A DNA stretch of 19,269 nt from an uncultured Allosphingosinicella sp. (GTDB lineage: Bacteria > Pseudomonadota > Alphaproteobacteria > Sphingomonadales > Sphingomonadaceae), in the NCBI GenBank assembly GCA_934539295.1, contig CAKTCN010000046.1, positions 1-19,269 on the forward strand. The letters are read 5' to 3'. The notes below the pieces were generated by a model. That model was not told the origin of the DNA, searched no databases, and worked only from the letters and a program-made list of their open reading frames with translations. The translations under genes and the position numbers were made by a program. Positions 8,058 through 14,124 of the stretch are shown piece by piece (within the stretch, counting starts at the first letter, position 1; each line of letters starts with the position of its first letter).

Positions 8058-9011
8058 TTATACCCTGAGCGCTGTGAACAGTTCCTGCATATCGGACGGA
8101 ATGGCGCTCTCGAACGACAGGTGCTGCGCTGTAATCGGGTGAACGAAACCCAGTAACGCTGCATGAAGCGCCTGACGCTTGAAGTCCAATCGATTGAGTA
8201 GGTCACGGTGAACGCTTTTGGTGCGGCCATAAACGGGGTCACCCAGCAACGGGTGGCCGATCGATGTCATGTGAACACGCACCTGGTGCGTCCGACCGGT
8301 CTCCAGCCGGCATTCGATCATCGCCGCGTGGGTAAGCGGCTCGACCAGGCTGTAGTGCGTCACTGCACGCTTGCCGCGGCCTTCCTCCACGATCGCCATC
8401 TTCTGCCGGTTCTGCGTCGAACGGGCGAGAGCGGCGTCAACCTTTCCGCTTGTCGGGTTCGGAATGCCAGCAACGATCGCCCGATAGCGTCGGTCGATGC
8501 TGTGCTTGGCGAACTGGCCCGAAAGATGCTCGTGCGCCCGATCGGTCTTCGCCGCGACCATCAGACCCGATGTATCCTTGTCGATTCGATGGACGATGCC
8601 GGGCCGTGCCACGCCGCCGATTCCCGACAGGCGACCGGCGCAGTGATGTAGCAAGGCGTTCACCAGCGTGCCGTCCAAATTGCCCGCAGCGGGGTGGACG
8701 ACCAATCCCGCCGGCTTGTCGACAACCAAGAGATGATCGTCTTCGTAGACGATCGTAAGAGCAATATCCTGCGGCTCGTTATGTGCGGGCCTGGGTTCCG
8801 GCACATGCACGGCATAGCTCCCGGGCTTCGCCTTGGAGGCAGGATCACGCACAGCTGTCCCGCTCGGGTCCAATACGGCGCCGCTGCTGATCAGGGCCTT
8901 GACCCGTTCGCGCGAAAGCGTGGGCAGCGCCGTCGCGAGCGCACGGTCAAGCCGCCAGCCCGCGGCATCGGCCGTCAACTCGGCCTTCAAGATGGAGACC
9001 CCCCTGGTCAC
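8058..9011 (-). CDS. rluD: RluA/RluD family 23S rRNA pseudouridine synthase
   Basis: From GTG 9011 it has 317 residues. An S4 RNA-binding domain lies at about residues 14-75 and the catalytic pseudouridine-synthase fold at about 82-300, with the motif HRIDKDTSGLM (residues 141-151, catalytic Asp144) and the late RTHQVRVHM and HPLLGDPVYG motifs. RluD converts uridines of 23S helix 69; the close relative RluC cannot be fully excluded, though length and S4 domain fit RluD. The start is uncertain: GTG 9011 has no Shine-Dalgarno, whereas TTG 8990 has AGGGGG eight bases upstream and would give a 310-residue protein beginning just before the S4 domain. Confidence 0.9.
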   Translation of the reverse strand: MTRGVSILKAELTADAAGWRLDRALATALPTLSRERVKALISSGAVLDPSGTAVRDPASKAKPGSYAVHVPEPRPAHNEPQDIALTIVYEDDHLLVVDKPAGLVVHPAAGNLDGTLVNALLHHCAGRLSGIGGVARPGIVHRIDKDTSGLMVAAKTDRAHEHLSGQFAKHSIDRRYRAIVAGIPNPTSGKVDAALARSTQNRQKMAIVEEGRGKRAVTHYSLVEPLTHAAMIECRLETGRTHQVRVHMTSIGHPLLGDPVYGRTKSVHRDLLNRLDFKRQALHAALLGFVHPITAQHLSFESAIPSDMQELFTALRV

Positions 9012-9069
9012 CCAAGGGATGTAGGTTTCGGCCGCGCAATATCAAGACGTGCCAGGCCGTTTCCCAACC

Positions 9070-9094
9070 GGAACGTTCAGGTTCGACGCACGTT
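9070..9094 (+). promoter_or_regulatory. EcfG-type general stress promoter
   Basis: GGAAC (9070-9074) and CGTT (9091-9094) are separated by 16 bases. This matches the consensus recognised by EcfG, the general-stress sigma factor of Alphaproteobacteria (GGAAC-N16/17-CGTT), with no mismatch. It faces the small membrane-protein gene starting at 9126, giving a leader of roughly 25 bases. Confidence 0.8.
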
Positions 9095-9125
9095 TGAGCC
9101 GCAACTCCTGAAAGGTGCTGCTGTC

Positions 9126-9269
9126 ATGCTCTGGACCATTGTTCTCATCCTCCTTGTTCTCTGGCTGCTCGGGTTCTCGCTCCAGATTGCAGGCGGGATC
9201 ATCCACATCCTGCTTGTCGTCGCCGTGATCGTCGGCCTGGTGCAACTGTTCCGCGGGCGCAGGGTCTAA
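9126..9269 (+). CDS. Small Lmo0937-like (DUF5670-type) membrane protein
   Basis: This 47-residue protein is almost wholly hydrophobic: MLWTIVLILLVLWLLGFSLQ is followed by a second hydrophobic segment (HILLVVAVIVGLVQLF) and ends in FRGRRV. The pattern MLWTI..ILLVLWLLG...GG.IHILLV matches the short lmo0937-type membrane proteins, whose function is unknown. Two transmembrane segments with the positive tail in the cytoplasm are likely. ATG 9126 has AAGG about ten bases upstream. Its own EcfG promoter makes it a likely member of the general stress regulon. It is a single-gene unit. Confidence 0.85.
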   Translation: MLWTIVLILLVLWLLGFSLQIAGGIIHILLVVAVIVGLVQLFRGRRV

Positions 9270-9329
9270 GCATTCTCCGGGAAGTCCTGGAATTCGCCGA
9301 GGTATAGCCTCTGTTCGCCGCAAGCGCCG

Positions 9330-9362
9330 GCAAGGGTATTCTTGCAGCCTCGTCACGGCTGC
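9330..9362. other. Two overlapping short hairpins between the membrane-protein gene and chpT
   Basis: GCAAG-(6)-CTTGC (9330-9345) and GCAGCC-(7)-GGCTGC (9344-9362) share two bases and cannot both form fully. Neither is followed by a clear T-run. They could mark the transcript end of the stress gene, but this is weak. The rest of 9270-9393 shows nothing I can name. Confidence 0.3.
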
Positions 9363-9393
9363 TTCAAAGAGTGGCGAAGTTCGGGAGCCTATT

Positions 9394-10041
9394 TTGACTA
9401 TCTCATCTGCCCACTTTGCCAGCCTGCTATGCTCCCGTCTGTGCCATGACCTTCTCAGCCCGGTAGGAGCGCTGAACAACGGTGTTGAACTGCTGGCGGA
9501 CGAACATGATCCGGCAATGCGCGCGCGGTGCGTTGAACTGCTGGCGGACAGCGCACGAGTCACGGCCGAAAAACTGAAGTTCTTCCGCCTTGCCTTCGGT
9601 TCGGGCGGCGGCTTCGGCGAGCAGGTCGATACGGGCGAGGCACGTGCGGCGGTCGAAGGCCTGTTCGGTGTCGACGGCAAGATCGACGTGCACTGGATGG
9701 TCGACGAAGCCCGCATGGACAAGGCCGCGCTCAAGGTGCTGCTGAACCTGGCGCTCGTTGCAGGTGATGCGCTGCCCCGCGGAGGCATCCTGTCGGTAGG
9801 GGCCGAGAAACATCGCGCAGGGACGGACATCGTTGTCCGGGCAGAAGGTCAGCGCCTGACCCTGCCCGAGGAGATCAGAGACGTGCTCGAATCGCATGTG
9901 GATGAGACCAGCCTCGCACCTCGGGCCGCACCGGCCTGGCTGGTGCGCAGCCTTGTCGAGGAAGCACGAGGCAGGGTCCAGGTGGCCGACATGGGTGAGG
10001 GCGTGCTGCTGCTCGGCGCTTCGCTGCCGGCTGCTGCCTGA
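9394..10041 (+). CDS. chpT: Histidine phosphotransferase ChpT
   Basis: This 215-residue protein matches the alphaproteobacterial ChpT family, which passes phosphate from the hybrid kinase CckA to the regulators CtrA and CpdR. The dimerisation/histidine-phosphotransfer helix reads SRLCHDLLSPVGALNNGVELL with the acceptor His18. The C-terminal half is a degenerate ATPase-like domain without the N/G boxes of a working kinase, as is usual in ChpT. The start is TTG 9394, supported by GGGAG exactly six bases upstream and by its position just before the conserved helix. The amidase gene follows 17 bases after the stop, so they may be co-transcribed. Confidence 0.88.
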   Translation: MTISSAHFASLLCSRLCHDLLSPVGALNNGVELLADEHDPAMRARCVELLADSARVTAEKLKFFRLAFGSGGGFGEQVDTGEARAAVEGLFGVDGKIDVHWMVDEARMDKAALKVLLNLALVAGDALPRGGILSVGAEKHRAGTDIVVRAEGQRLTLPEEIRDVLESHVDETSLAPRAAPAWLVRSLVEEARGRVQVADMGEGVLLLGASLPAAA

Positions 10042-10058
10042 GCAGGCGTGAGGCGCGC

Positions 10059-10751
10059 GTGAGCGACATCATCGATTGCCCTTCGCCTAACTTCGACAAT
10101 CGGCTCGAAGCGGTGTCGATGATCGTGCTCCATTATACCGGCATGACCGACATGGCCGTGGCGGTGGAACGCCTGTGCGATCCCGAGGCCAAGGTCTCGT
10201 GCCACTATCTGGTTGCCGAGGATGGCAAGGTGCTCCGCATGGTGCCGGAGGATAAGCGGGCATGGCATGCGGGACGATCCTTCTGGCGTGGACTTGGCGG
10301 CGTGAACGGGCGCTCCATCGGGATCGAGATCGTCAATCCGGGCCACGACCATGGCTATCCGCCCTTTCCGGACGAGCAGATCGAGTCGGTCATCGGCCTT
10401 GTAGCCGACATCAAGCAGCGCCACGGCATCACGCGTGGCAATATCGTGGGCCATTCCGATATTGCGCCGGCGCGCAAGCAGGATCCTGGTGAGAAGTTTC
10501 CGTGGGGCAAGCTGGCGCGACTGCGCCTCGCGCTTCCGCGACCAACCCGGAACCTCATGGACCCGAACTGGACCGATAGTGGCTTCCTGCTCGCGCTCGA
10601 ACGCTTCGGCTATGATGTGCAGGACAAGCTTGCGGCAGTGGTCGCGTTCCAGCGCCGGTTCAGGCCTGAATTGATCGATGGCGAAATCGATGGCGAATGC
10701 CGATCCATCCTCCTCGCGCTCCTGCTTCCCAAACCGCAGGGCGACGACTAA
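10059..10751 (+). CDS. N-acetylmuramoyl-L-alanine amidase (Amidase_2) with peptidoglycan-binding tail
   Basis: This 230-residue zinc amidase cleaves the MurNAc-L-Ala bond. Zinc ligands expected from the AmpD family are visible as His25 (IVLHYTG), His132 and Asp142 (GHSDIAPARKQDPG), with Glu90 in SIGIEIVN as the likely catalytic acid/base. The segment RAWHAGRSFWRG lies at about 67-78. Residues of about 170-228 resemble a PG_binding_1 domain (GYDVQ..LAAVVAFQRRFRPE). No signal peptide is seen, so it may act on recycled cytoplasmic muropeptides (AmpD-like), although the domain order is that of AmiD. GTG 10059 has GTGAGG five bases upstream. rnpB begins nine bases after the stop. Confidence 0.9.
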   Translation: MSDIIDCPSPNFDNRLEAVSMIVLHYTGMTDMAVAVERLCDPEAKVSCHYLVAEDGKVLRMVPEDKRAWHAGRSFWRGLGGVNGRSIGIEIVNPGHDHGYPPFPDEQIESVIGLVADIKQRHGITRGNIVGHSDIAPARKQDPGEKFPWGKLARLRLALPRPTRNLMDPNWTDSGFLLALERFGYDVQDKLAAVVAFQRRFRPELIDGEIDGECRSILLALLLPKPQGDD

Positions 10752-10760
10752 GGAGGCGCT

Positions 10761-11132
10761 GCCAGAGGGCTGGGCGACCGCGGCTTGCGTAAGCGAGGCG
10801 AGGAAAGTCCGGGCTCCACGGAAGAACGGTGCCGGGTAACGCCCGGCGGGGGCGACCCCAGGGAAAGTGCAACAGAAAGCAGACCGCCGGTCTTCGGGTC
10901 GGCAAGGGCGAAAGGGTGCGGCAAGAGCGCACCGCGGTCCCGGCAACGGGCACGGCATGGTAAACCCCACCGGGAGCAAGACCGAATAGGGACGGCATAT
11001 GGGCCTTCTTCCGGCTCGTCGTCCGGGTTGGTTGCTTGAGGGGCGGAGCGATCCGTCTCCTAGAGGAATGGTCGCACAGCTCGCCCGGAGATCCGGGAGG
11101 GCGGACAGAACCCGGCTTACAGGCCCTCTGGC
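10761..11132 (+). ncRNA. rnpB: RNase P RNA (class A, M1 RNA)
   Basis: This RNA is the catalytic part of RNase P, which matures tRNA 5' ends. The ends pair as helix P1: GCCAGAGGGC at 10761-10770 with GCCCTCTGGC at 11123-11132. Conserved regions are clear: GAGGAAAGTCCGGGCTCC (10799-10816), GGTAAACCCCACCGGGAGCA (10959-10978, including the GGT loop that pairs with tRNA CCA), AAGACCGAATAGGG after it, and ACAGAACCCGGCTTACAG near the 3' end (P4 partner). A run ATTTTCTT directly follows P1, which may make P1 itself part of the terminator. Length about 372 bases fits the family. Confidence 0.97.
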
Positions 11133-11187
11133 ATTTTCTTGACCGAAGCGGGTGGCGGTCCGGAGCCCGCGGGACTATCTCGCCCCC

Positions 11188-11718
11188 ATGGCGAGGCAGA
11201 CGCGTTCAAATGATTGGGGTTTTCCGCGGTGGCGGAGCTACGGCGGGGAGCGGGCGGCACAGCAGGTGCGCCTGTGCGATCGCGACGGCTGCGAGGCGCC
11301 GGGGGACCGCCCGGCCCCCAAGTCACCGAACAGTCCTGACCGCTGGTACTTCTGCGAAACGCATGCCGGCGAGTATAATCGCAACTGGAACTACTTCGAG
11401 GGACTCTCCGTCGAGGATGCGGCTGCACGCGAGCGCGACGAGCGCCGCGGAGCGAACGGGTATCAGAGCGCGAATCATTATGCGTGGGGCGGGCCAGGAG
11501 ACGGCACGCGCAGCCGCGATGAGATGCGTGCGCTGGCCGTGCTGGAACTCGATAGCGACGCCCCGTTCGACGATATCAAGGCTGCCCATCGCCGGCTGGC
11601 TAAGGCGAATCATCCTGACGTGAATGCAGGCGATTCGGCGGCTGCGGAGAGGTTTCAGGCGGTGCAGACCGCCTATGAGGTCCTGCGCAAGGCGGAGGAG
11701 CGCCGCAACGCCGCGTGA
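11188..11718 (+). CDS. J-domain protein with N-terminal Cys3-His motif
   Basis: From ATG 11188 the protein has 176 residues. The C-terminal part (about 120-174) is a J domain with helix II KAAHRRLAKANHPDVNAGD containing the HPD tripeptide that stimulates DnaK ATPase. The N-terminal part carries C30, C35, C56 and H59 (VRLCDRDGCEAPGD...WYFCETHAGEYN), which could bind one zinc ion, and an R/W-rich start (DWGFPRWRSYGG). The G/F linker and zinc fingers of true DnaJ are absent, so this is a type-III-like cochaperone with an unknown client. A GTG at 11152 would add 12 residues. No clear Shine-Dalgarno precedes either start. Confidence 0.87.
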   Translation: MARQTRSNDWGFPRWRSYGGERAAQQVRLCDRDGCEAPGDRPAPKSPNSPDRWYFCETHAGEYNRNWNYFEGLSVEDAAARERDERRGANGYQSANHYAWGGPGDGTRSRDEMRALAVLELDSDAPFDDIKAAHRRLAKANHPDVNAGDSAAAERFQAVQTAYEVLRKAEERRNAA

Positions 11719-11727
11719 AGGGAAAGA

Positions 11728-12165
11728 TCAATCCTTGCCGGTGAACATGAACGTGCCTGCCACGTTCGCCACGGCGTCGTCCGGGTCCCCATCATGCGCC
11801 ACCCCGCGGACGAAGGCGATGCTGCGCGTGATCGCGTAGCATTCGCCTCGGCCGACAATGGCCCGACCAGGAGAGGCGGGCCGGAGATAATCGACGCGCA
11901 GATCGAGGGTTGCCTGGTGCCGGAAGCGGCCGAGCTTCAACCACACGGACATGCTCGTCGCCATGTCCATCAGGCTGATGATGGGACCGGACGCGAGCAC
12001 GCCTGTCGTCTCGACGCCTACCAGTTCCTCGCGATAGGGCAGGGCCATTTCGACCCAGTCCGACCCATGATCCCGATATTCCAGCCCGAGGGCCGCATGA
12101 TGGCCGACCTGCGCGGCGAAGGTCGCGAACAATTTGGGATCGAATGCAGCCGCACCTTCGCTCAA
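11728..12165 (-). CDS. PaaI-type hotdog-fold thioesterase
   Basis: This 145-residue protein has the hotdog thioesterase pattern: ETTGVLASGPIISLMDMATSMSVW (residues 52-75, the long helix with Asp67 as the likely catalytic acid), TLDLRVDYLRPASPG (87-100) and GRGECYAITRSIAFVRGVA. It probably hydrolyses an acyl-CoA or aryl-CoA. The start is TTG 12165, with GAGAGGA five to six bases upstream. Its TTG overlaps the sufE stop TGA by three of four bases (TTGA), so translation is probably coupled to sufE. The usual HGG before the helix is replaced by LASG. It is convergent with the J-domain gene, nine bases apart. Confidence 0.85.
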   Translation of the reverse strand: MSEGAAAFDPKLFATFAAQVGHHAALGLEYRDHGSDWVEMALPYREELVGVETTGVLASGPIISLMDMATSMSVWLKLGRFRHQATLDLRVDYLRPASPGRAIVGRGECYAITRSIAFVRGVAHDGDPDDAVANVAGTFMFTGKD

Positions 12166-12563
12166 CGCATCCTCTCCGCAGTCTCCCCGATCAGGGCGAT
12201 CATGTTCGGAATACCCTGCGTCCGGTTCGAGCTGAGCTGGTTTCCAAGATCGAACGGGGCAAGCGCCGCCTGTACATCCATGGCTGCAATCTCCTCCGCC
12301 CGCTTGTCCTGCACGGCGGCGAGAACCAGGGCGATGATGCCCTTAGTAATCGCGGCATTGCTGTCGGCGAGGAAGTGGAGCCTGTCGCGGTCACGAATCG
12401 GGTAAACCCAGACCGATGCCGAGCAGCCGCGAACCAGCGTGGCGTCGGTCTTGAGTGCATCTGGCATGGGTTCCAGCGCGCGCCCGAGGTCGATGAGCAG
12501 GCGGTAGCGATCATCGGCGTCGAGGAGTTCATAATCGTCGTAGATGTCGTCCAGAGTCTGCAT
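12162..12563 (-). CDS. sufE: SufE-family sulfur acceptor protein
   Basis: This 133-residue protein matches SufE/CsdE, which accepts persulfide sulfur from a SufS-type cysteine desulfurase for Fe-S cluster assembly. The typical start (DDIYDDYELLDADDRYRLLIDLG) and LVRGCSASVWV with the acceptor Cys47 are present, as is the TQGIPNMIALI C-terminal segment. The remaining suf genes are not in this window; an orphan sufE is common in Alphaproteobacteria. ATG 12563 has no clear Shine-Dalgarno. The gene overlaps the thioesterase start by four bases. Confidence 0.93.
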   Translation of the reverse strand: MQTLDDIYDDYELLDADDRYRLLIDLGRALEPMPDALKTDATLVRGCSASVWVYPIRDRDRLHFLADSNAAITKGIIALVLAAVQDKRAEEIAAMDVQAALAPFDLGNQLSSNRTQGIPNMIALIGETAERMR

Positions 12564-12640
12564 GCGGGCGCGGTAGCAAGCTTGGCGGGGAGGGGCTAGG
12601 CTCCGCGTCTCGCTTGCCGAGTGAGGCACTGGCGCACGGA

Positions 12641-12862
12641 TCAGATCTCCCCGCTTGCGATCGCTTCCAGCTTCTTCACACGTTCGCGCAGTTCGCGAAC
12701 GTCGCCGCCCGGCCCGCGCGGCAGCGTTCGGCTGTTCCGCTGCAATTCCATGCGCTTCAAGTCCAGCCAACCCTGCCAGCCTTTCAGTGCGGCAGCGCTG
12801 AAGATCGTCATCCCGAAAGTGGCGCTCATGGCCACGGTGATGAAGGTGGCAGGGTCGGTCAT
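12641..12862 (-). CDS. PspB-like small membrane coiled-coil protein (last gene of psp operon)
   Basis: This 73-residue protein has one hydrophobic segment (about 6-27, FITVAMSATFGMTIFSAAAL), a juxtamembrane GWLDLKRMELQRN and a C-terminal coiled coil LRERVKKLEAIASGE (58-72). The last part resembles the PspB segment ERIQALESILDAE as I recall it from E. coli. ATG 12862 lies two bases after the stop of the 80-codon gene, so it is translationally coupled to it. No strong Shine-Dalgarno is seen. It lacks the second half of the motif shared by its neighbours. I infer a membrane-anchored partner in the Psp response; no specific function is known to me. Confidence 0.75.
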   Translation of the reverse strand: MTDPATFITVAMSATFGMTIFSAAALKGWQGWLDLKRMELQRNSRTLPRGPGGDVRELRERVKKLEAIASGEI

Positions 12863-12864
12863 GG

Positions 12865-13107
12865 TCAGCGGTCCCGAAGCGCTTCGATCTGGCGATCGAG
12901 GCTGTTTTCCTTTTCGACGGTGATCCGCTCGAGAACCTGGATGCGCTCCTTGAGCGCGCGCACTTCATCGTAAAGGCGCGCATTTTCAGCGGCATCCACG
13001 CGATGCTCCTCGCCCCGGCGGCCGCGATGAACTCCGTGCTTGGCCTTCCAGACGCCCGCCACCGAAGTGATCAGGACGATGCCGAGCACCATCACAAGCG
13101 GATCCAT
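12865..13107 (-). CDS. PspB/PspC-tail-like small membrane coiled-coil protein
   Basis: This 80-residue protein has an N-terminal hydrophobic segment (2-20, MDPLVMVLGIVLITSVAGVW), then KAKHGVHRGRRGE, then a coiled coil with ALKERIQVLERITVE and DRQIEALRDR (51-80). The KERIQVLERI part matches the C-terminal helix of PspB, and the following residues match the end of PspC in this operon. ATG 13107 has GGGGAG about nine bases upstream. The juxtamembrane KHG is shared with the 104-codon neighbour, which suggests duplication. It is called a psp-operon member from spacing, strand and motif. Confidence 0.77.
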   Translation of the reverse strand: MDPLVMVLGIVLITSVAGVWKAKHGVHRGRRGEEHRVDAAENARLYDEVRALKERIQVLERITVEKENSLDRQIEALRDR

Positions 13108-13137
13108 ACTCTCTTACTCCCCTGTTCCAGTCCTCAA

Positions 13138-13452
13138 TCAGTTGCGCGGCAGGCGGAGCGCCTCGATCTCCTGCGTCAGCCGATGGCTATCGTCGGTGAC
13201 GATCCGCTCGACATTGGCGAGCCGATCCTTGACCGAGCCGAGTTCGGCACGAAGCTGTGCATTTTCCGTGCTGAGCAGCTTCACCCGCTCCAGCATTTCC
13301 TCATCGTTTCTCGGGTAGACAGCCTGCCCCCACGCTCCGTCCAACGGATAGCCATGCTTGATCCGCAGCCATGTGGTGAAGATCCAGCCACCTACTGCGA
13401 GCGTCCCCAGGATCGCGGCAACCGGCGCGAACGCCTCAAAAGGAAACATCAT
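13138..13452 (-). CDS. PspB/PspC-tail-like small membrane coiled-coil protein
   Basis: This protein has 104 residues from ATG 13452, or 103 from the adjacent ATG 13449, which has the better spacing (six bases) to GGGGG. One membrane segment (about 8-28, FAPVAAILGTLAVGGWIFTT) is followed by WLRIKHGYPLDG, a short linker rich in charged residues, and a coiled coil that includes LERVKLLSTENAQLRAEL. It ends with the shared motif VKDRLANVERIVTD and LTQEIEALR (74-100). The gene starts nine bases after the 88-codon gene. Function is unknown; context and motif place it in the Psp system. Confidence 0.77.
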   Translation of the reverse strand: MMFPFEAFAPVAAILGTLAVGGWIFTTWLRIKHGYPLDGAWGQAVYPRNDEEMLERVKLLSTENAQLRAELGSVKDRLANVERIVTDDSHRLTQEIEALRLPRN

Positions 13453-13461
13453 TAACCCCCG

Positions 13462-13728
13462 TCAGTTCAGTTTGTCGTCGCGCAGGTCATCGATCTGCGC
13501 CGCAAGGTGCGTGCCCTGGTCCGTCGCGATACGCTCCAGCACGCGCATCCGCTGCTCCAGCCGCTCGATATGCGCGGTCTGCGCCGCCGCTTTGTCCGCC
13601 GCCAGGACGGCAGCATGTTCCAGCTGCTTTTCCTTCAGCCTGATCCAGCGCTTGAACACCTCGCCCCCCACGCCGACTATGACCGGAACGGCGACCGCGA
13701 AGAAGATGATCCAGACAACGAAGTGCAT
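13462..13728 (-). CDS. PspB/PspC-tail-like small membrane coiled-coil protein (first extra gene after pspC)
   Basis: This 88-residue protein has a membrane segment (3-22, FVVWIIFFAVAVPVIVGVGG), a juxtamembrane KRWIRLKEKQLEHA, an Ala-rich helix, and the motif RLEQRMRVLERIATD...LAAQIDDLR at 56-83. GAGGAG lies eight bases before ATG 13728 and overlaps the pspC stop TGA, so it is read from the psp transcript. The W-I-x-L-K juxtamembrane pattern is shared with the 73-codon gene at the end of the operon. No function is known to me for this protein. Confidence 0.78.
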   Translation of the reverse strand: MHFVVWIIFFAVAVPVIVGVGGEVFKRWIRLKEKQLEHAAVLAADKAAAQTAHIERLEQRMRVLERIATDQGTHLAAQIDDLRDDKLN

Positions 13729-13740
13729 CTCAGCGTCTCC

Positions 13741-14124
13741 TCAGCGAAGTTTCTCAATCTCGCGCGACAGGCTGCTGTTCGAACTGGTGACGTAGGTCTC
13801 CACGTCGGCCAGGCGCCGGTCGAGTTCGCGGAACTTGGATCGCACGTCCCGCACGGTGCGGCGCGGGGAAGCCCGCACGCCCTGCCAGAACTTCTTGTCC
13901 TCCGGTGCCTGCTCGGCAAGCTCCTGGGGCTTCTTGGGTGCGAGCATGCCGGCGATCAGGTAGATCAGGATCGGCGCGCCCGAACCGAAGAGCGTGGCTG
14001 CGATCATGCCGATACGGACCAACGTGACGTCGATCCCGGTATAATCGGCGATGCCCGCGCACACGCCCATCCACTTGGCATTATACTTGTCGCGGTAGAA
14101 TTTGGTGTGGCGGGGCTGGTTCAC
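13741..14124 (-). CDS. pspC: Phage shock protein C (PspC domain)
   Basis: This 127-residue inner-membrane protein has the PspC domain: KFYRDKYNAKWMGVCAGIADY (8-28) then GIDVTLVRIGMIAATLFG and a hydrophobic segment ILIYLIAGMLAPKKP (52-66). A cytoplasmic or periplasmic tail ends in LDRRLADVETYVTSSNSSLS (101-120), as in known PspC. With PspB, PspC senses membrane stress and draws PspA away from PspF. The start is GTG 14124, with GGAGGA seven bases upstream, and it overlaps the pspB stop (GTGA), so the two are coupled. Confidence 0.93.
   Translation of the reverse strand: MNQPRHTKFYRDKYNAKWMGVCAGIADYTGIDVTLVRIGMIAATLFGSGAPILIYLIAGMLAPKKPQELAEQAPEDKKFWQGVRASPRRTVRDVRSKFRELDRRLADVETYVTSSNSSLSREIEKLR

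Noticed and set aside
8040..8085. GGAAC-like box on the minus strand ahead of rpoH as an EcfG promoter
   Set aside because: GGAAC is present, but at 16 or 17 bases the partner box reads GGTA or GTAT instead of CGTT.
6996..8156. 386-codon plus-strand open frame opposite rpoH
   Set aside because: It mirrors rpoH, whose conserved regions explain the sequence; the product is low-complexity and His/Leu-rich.
9849..10979. Minus-strand frame across chpT, amidase and rnpB
   Set aside because: It covers two real genes and a structured RNA on the other strand, so it is a chance frame.
12564..12640. Terminator at the end of the psp operon
   Set aside because: I found only short stems without a T-run, so read-through into sufE cannot be excluded and no terminator is called.
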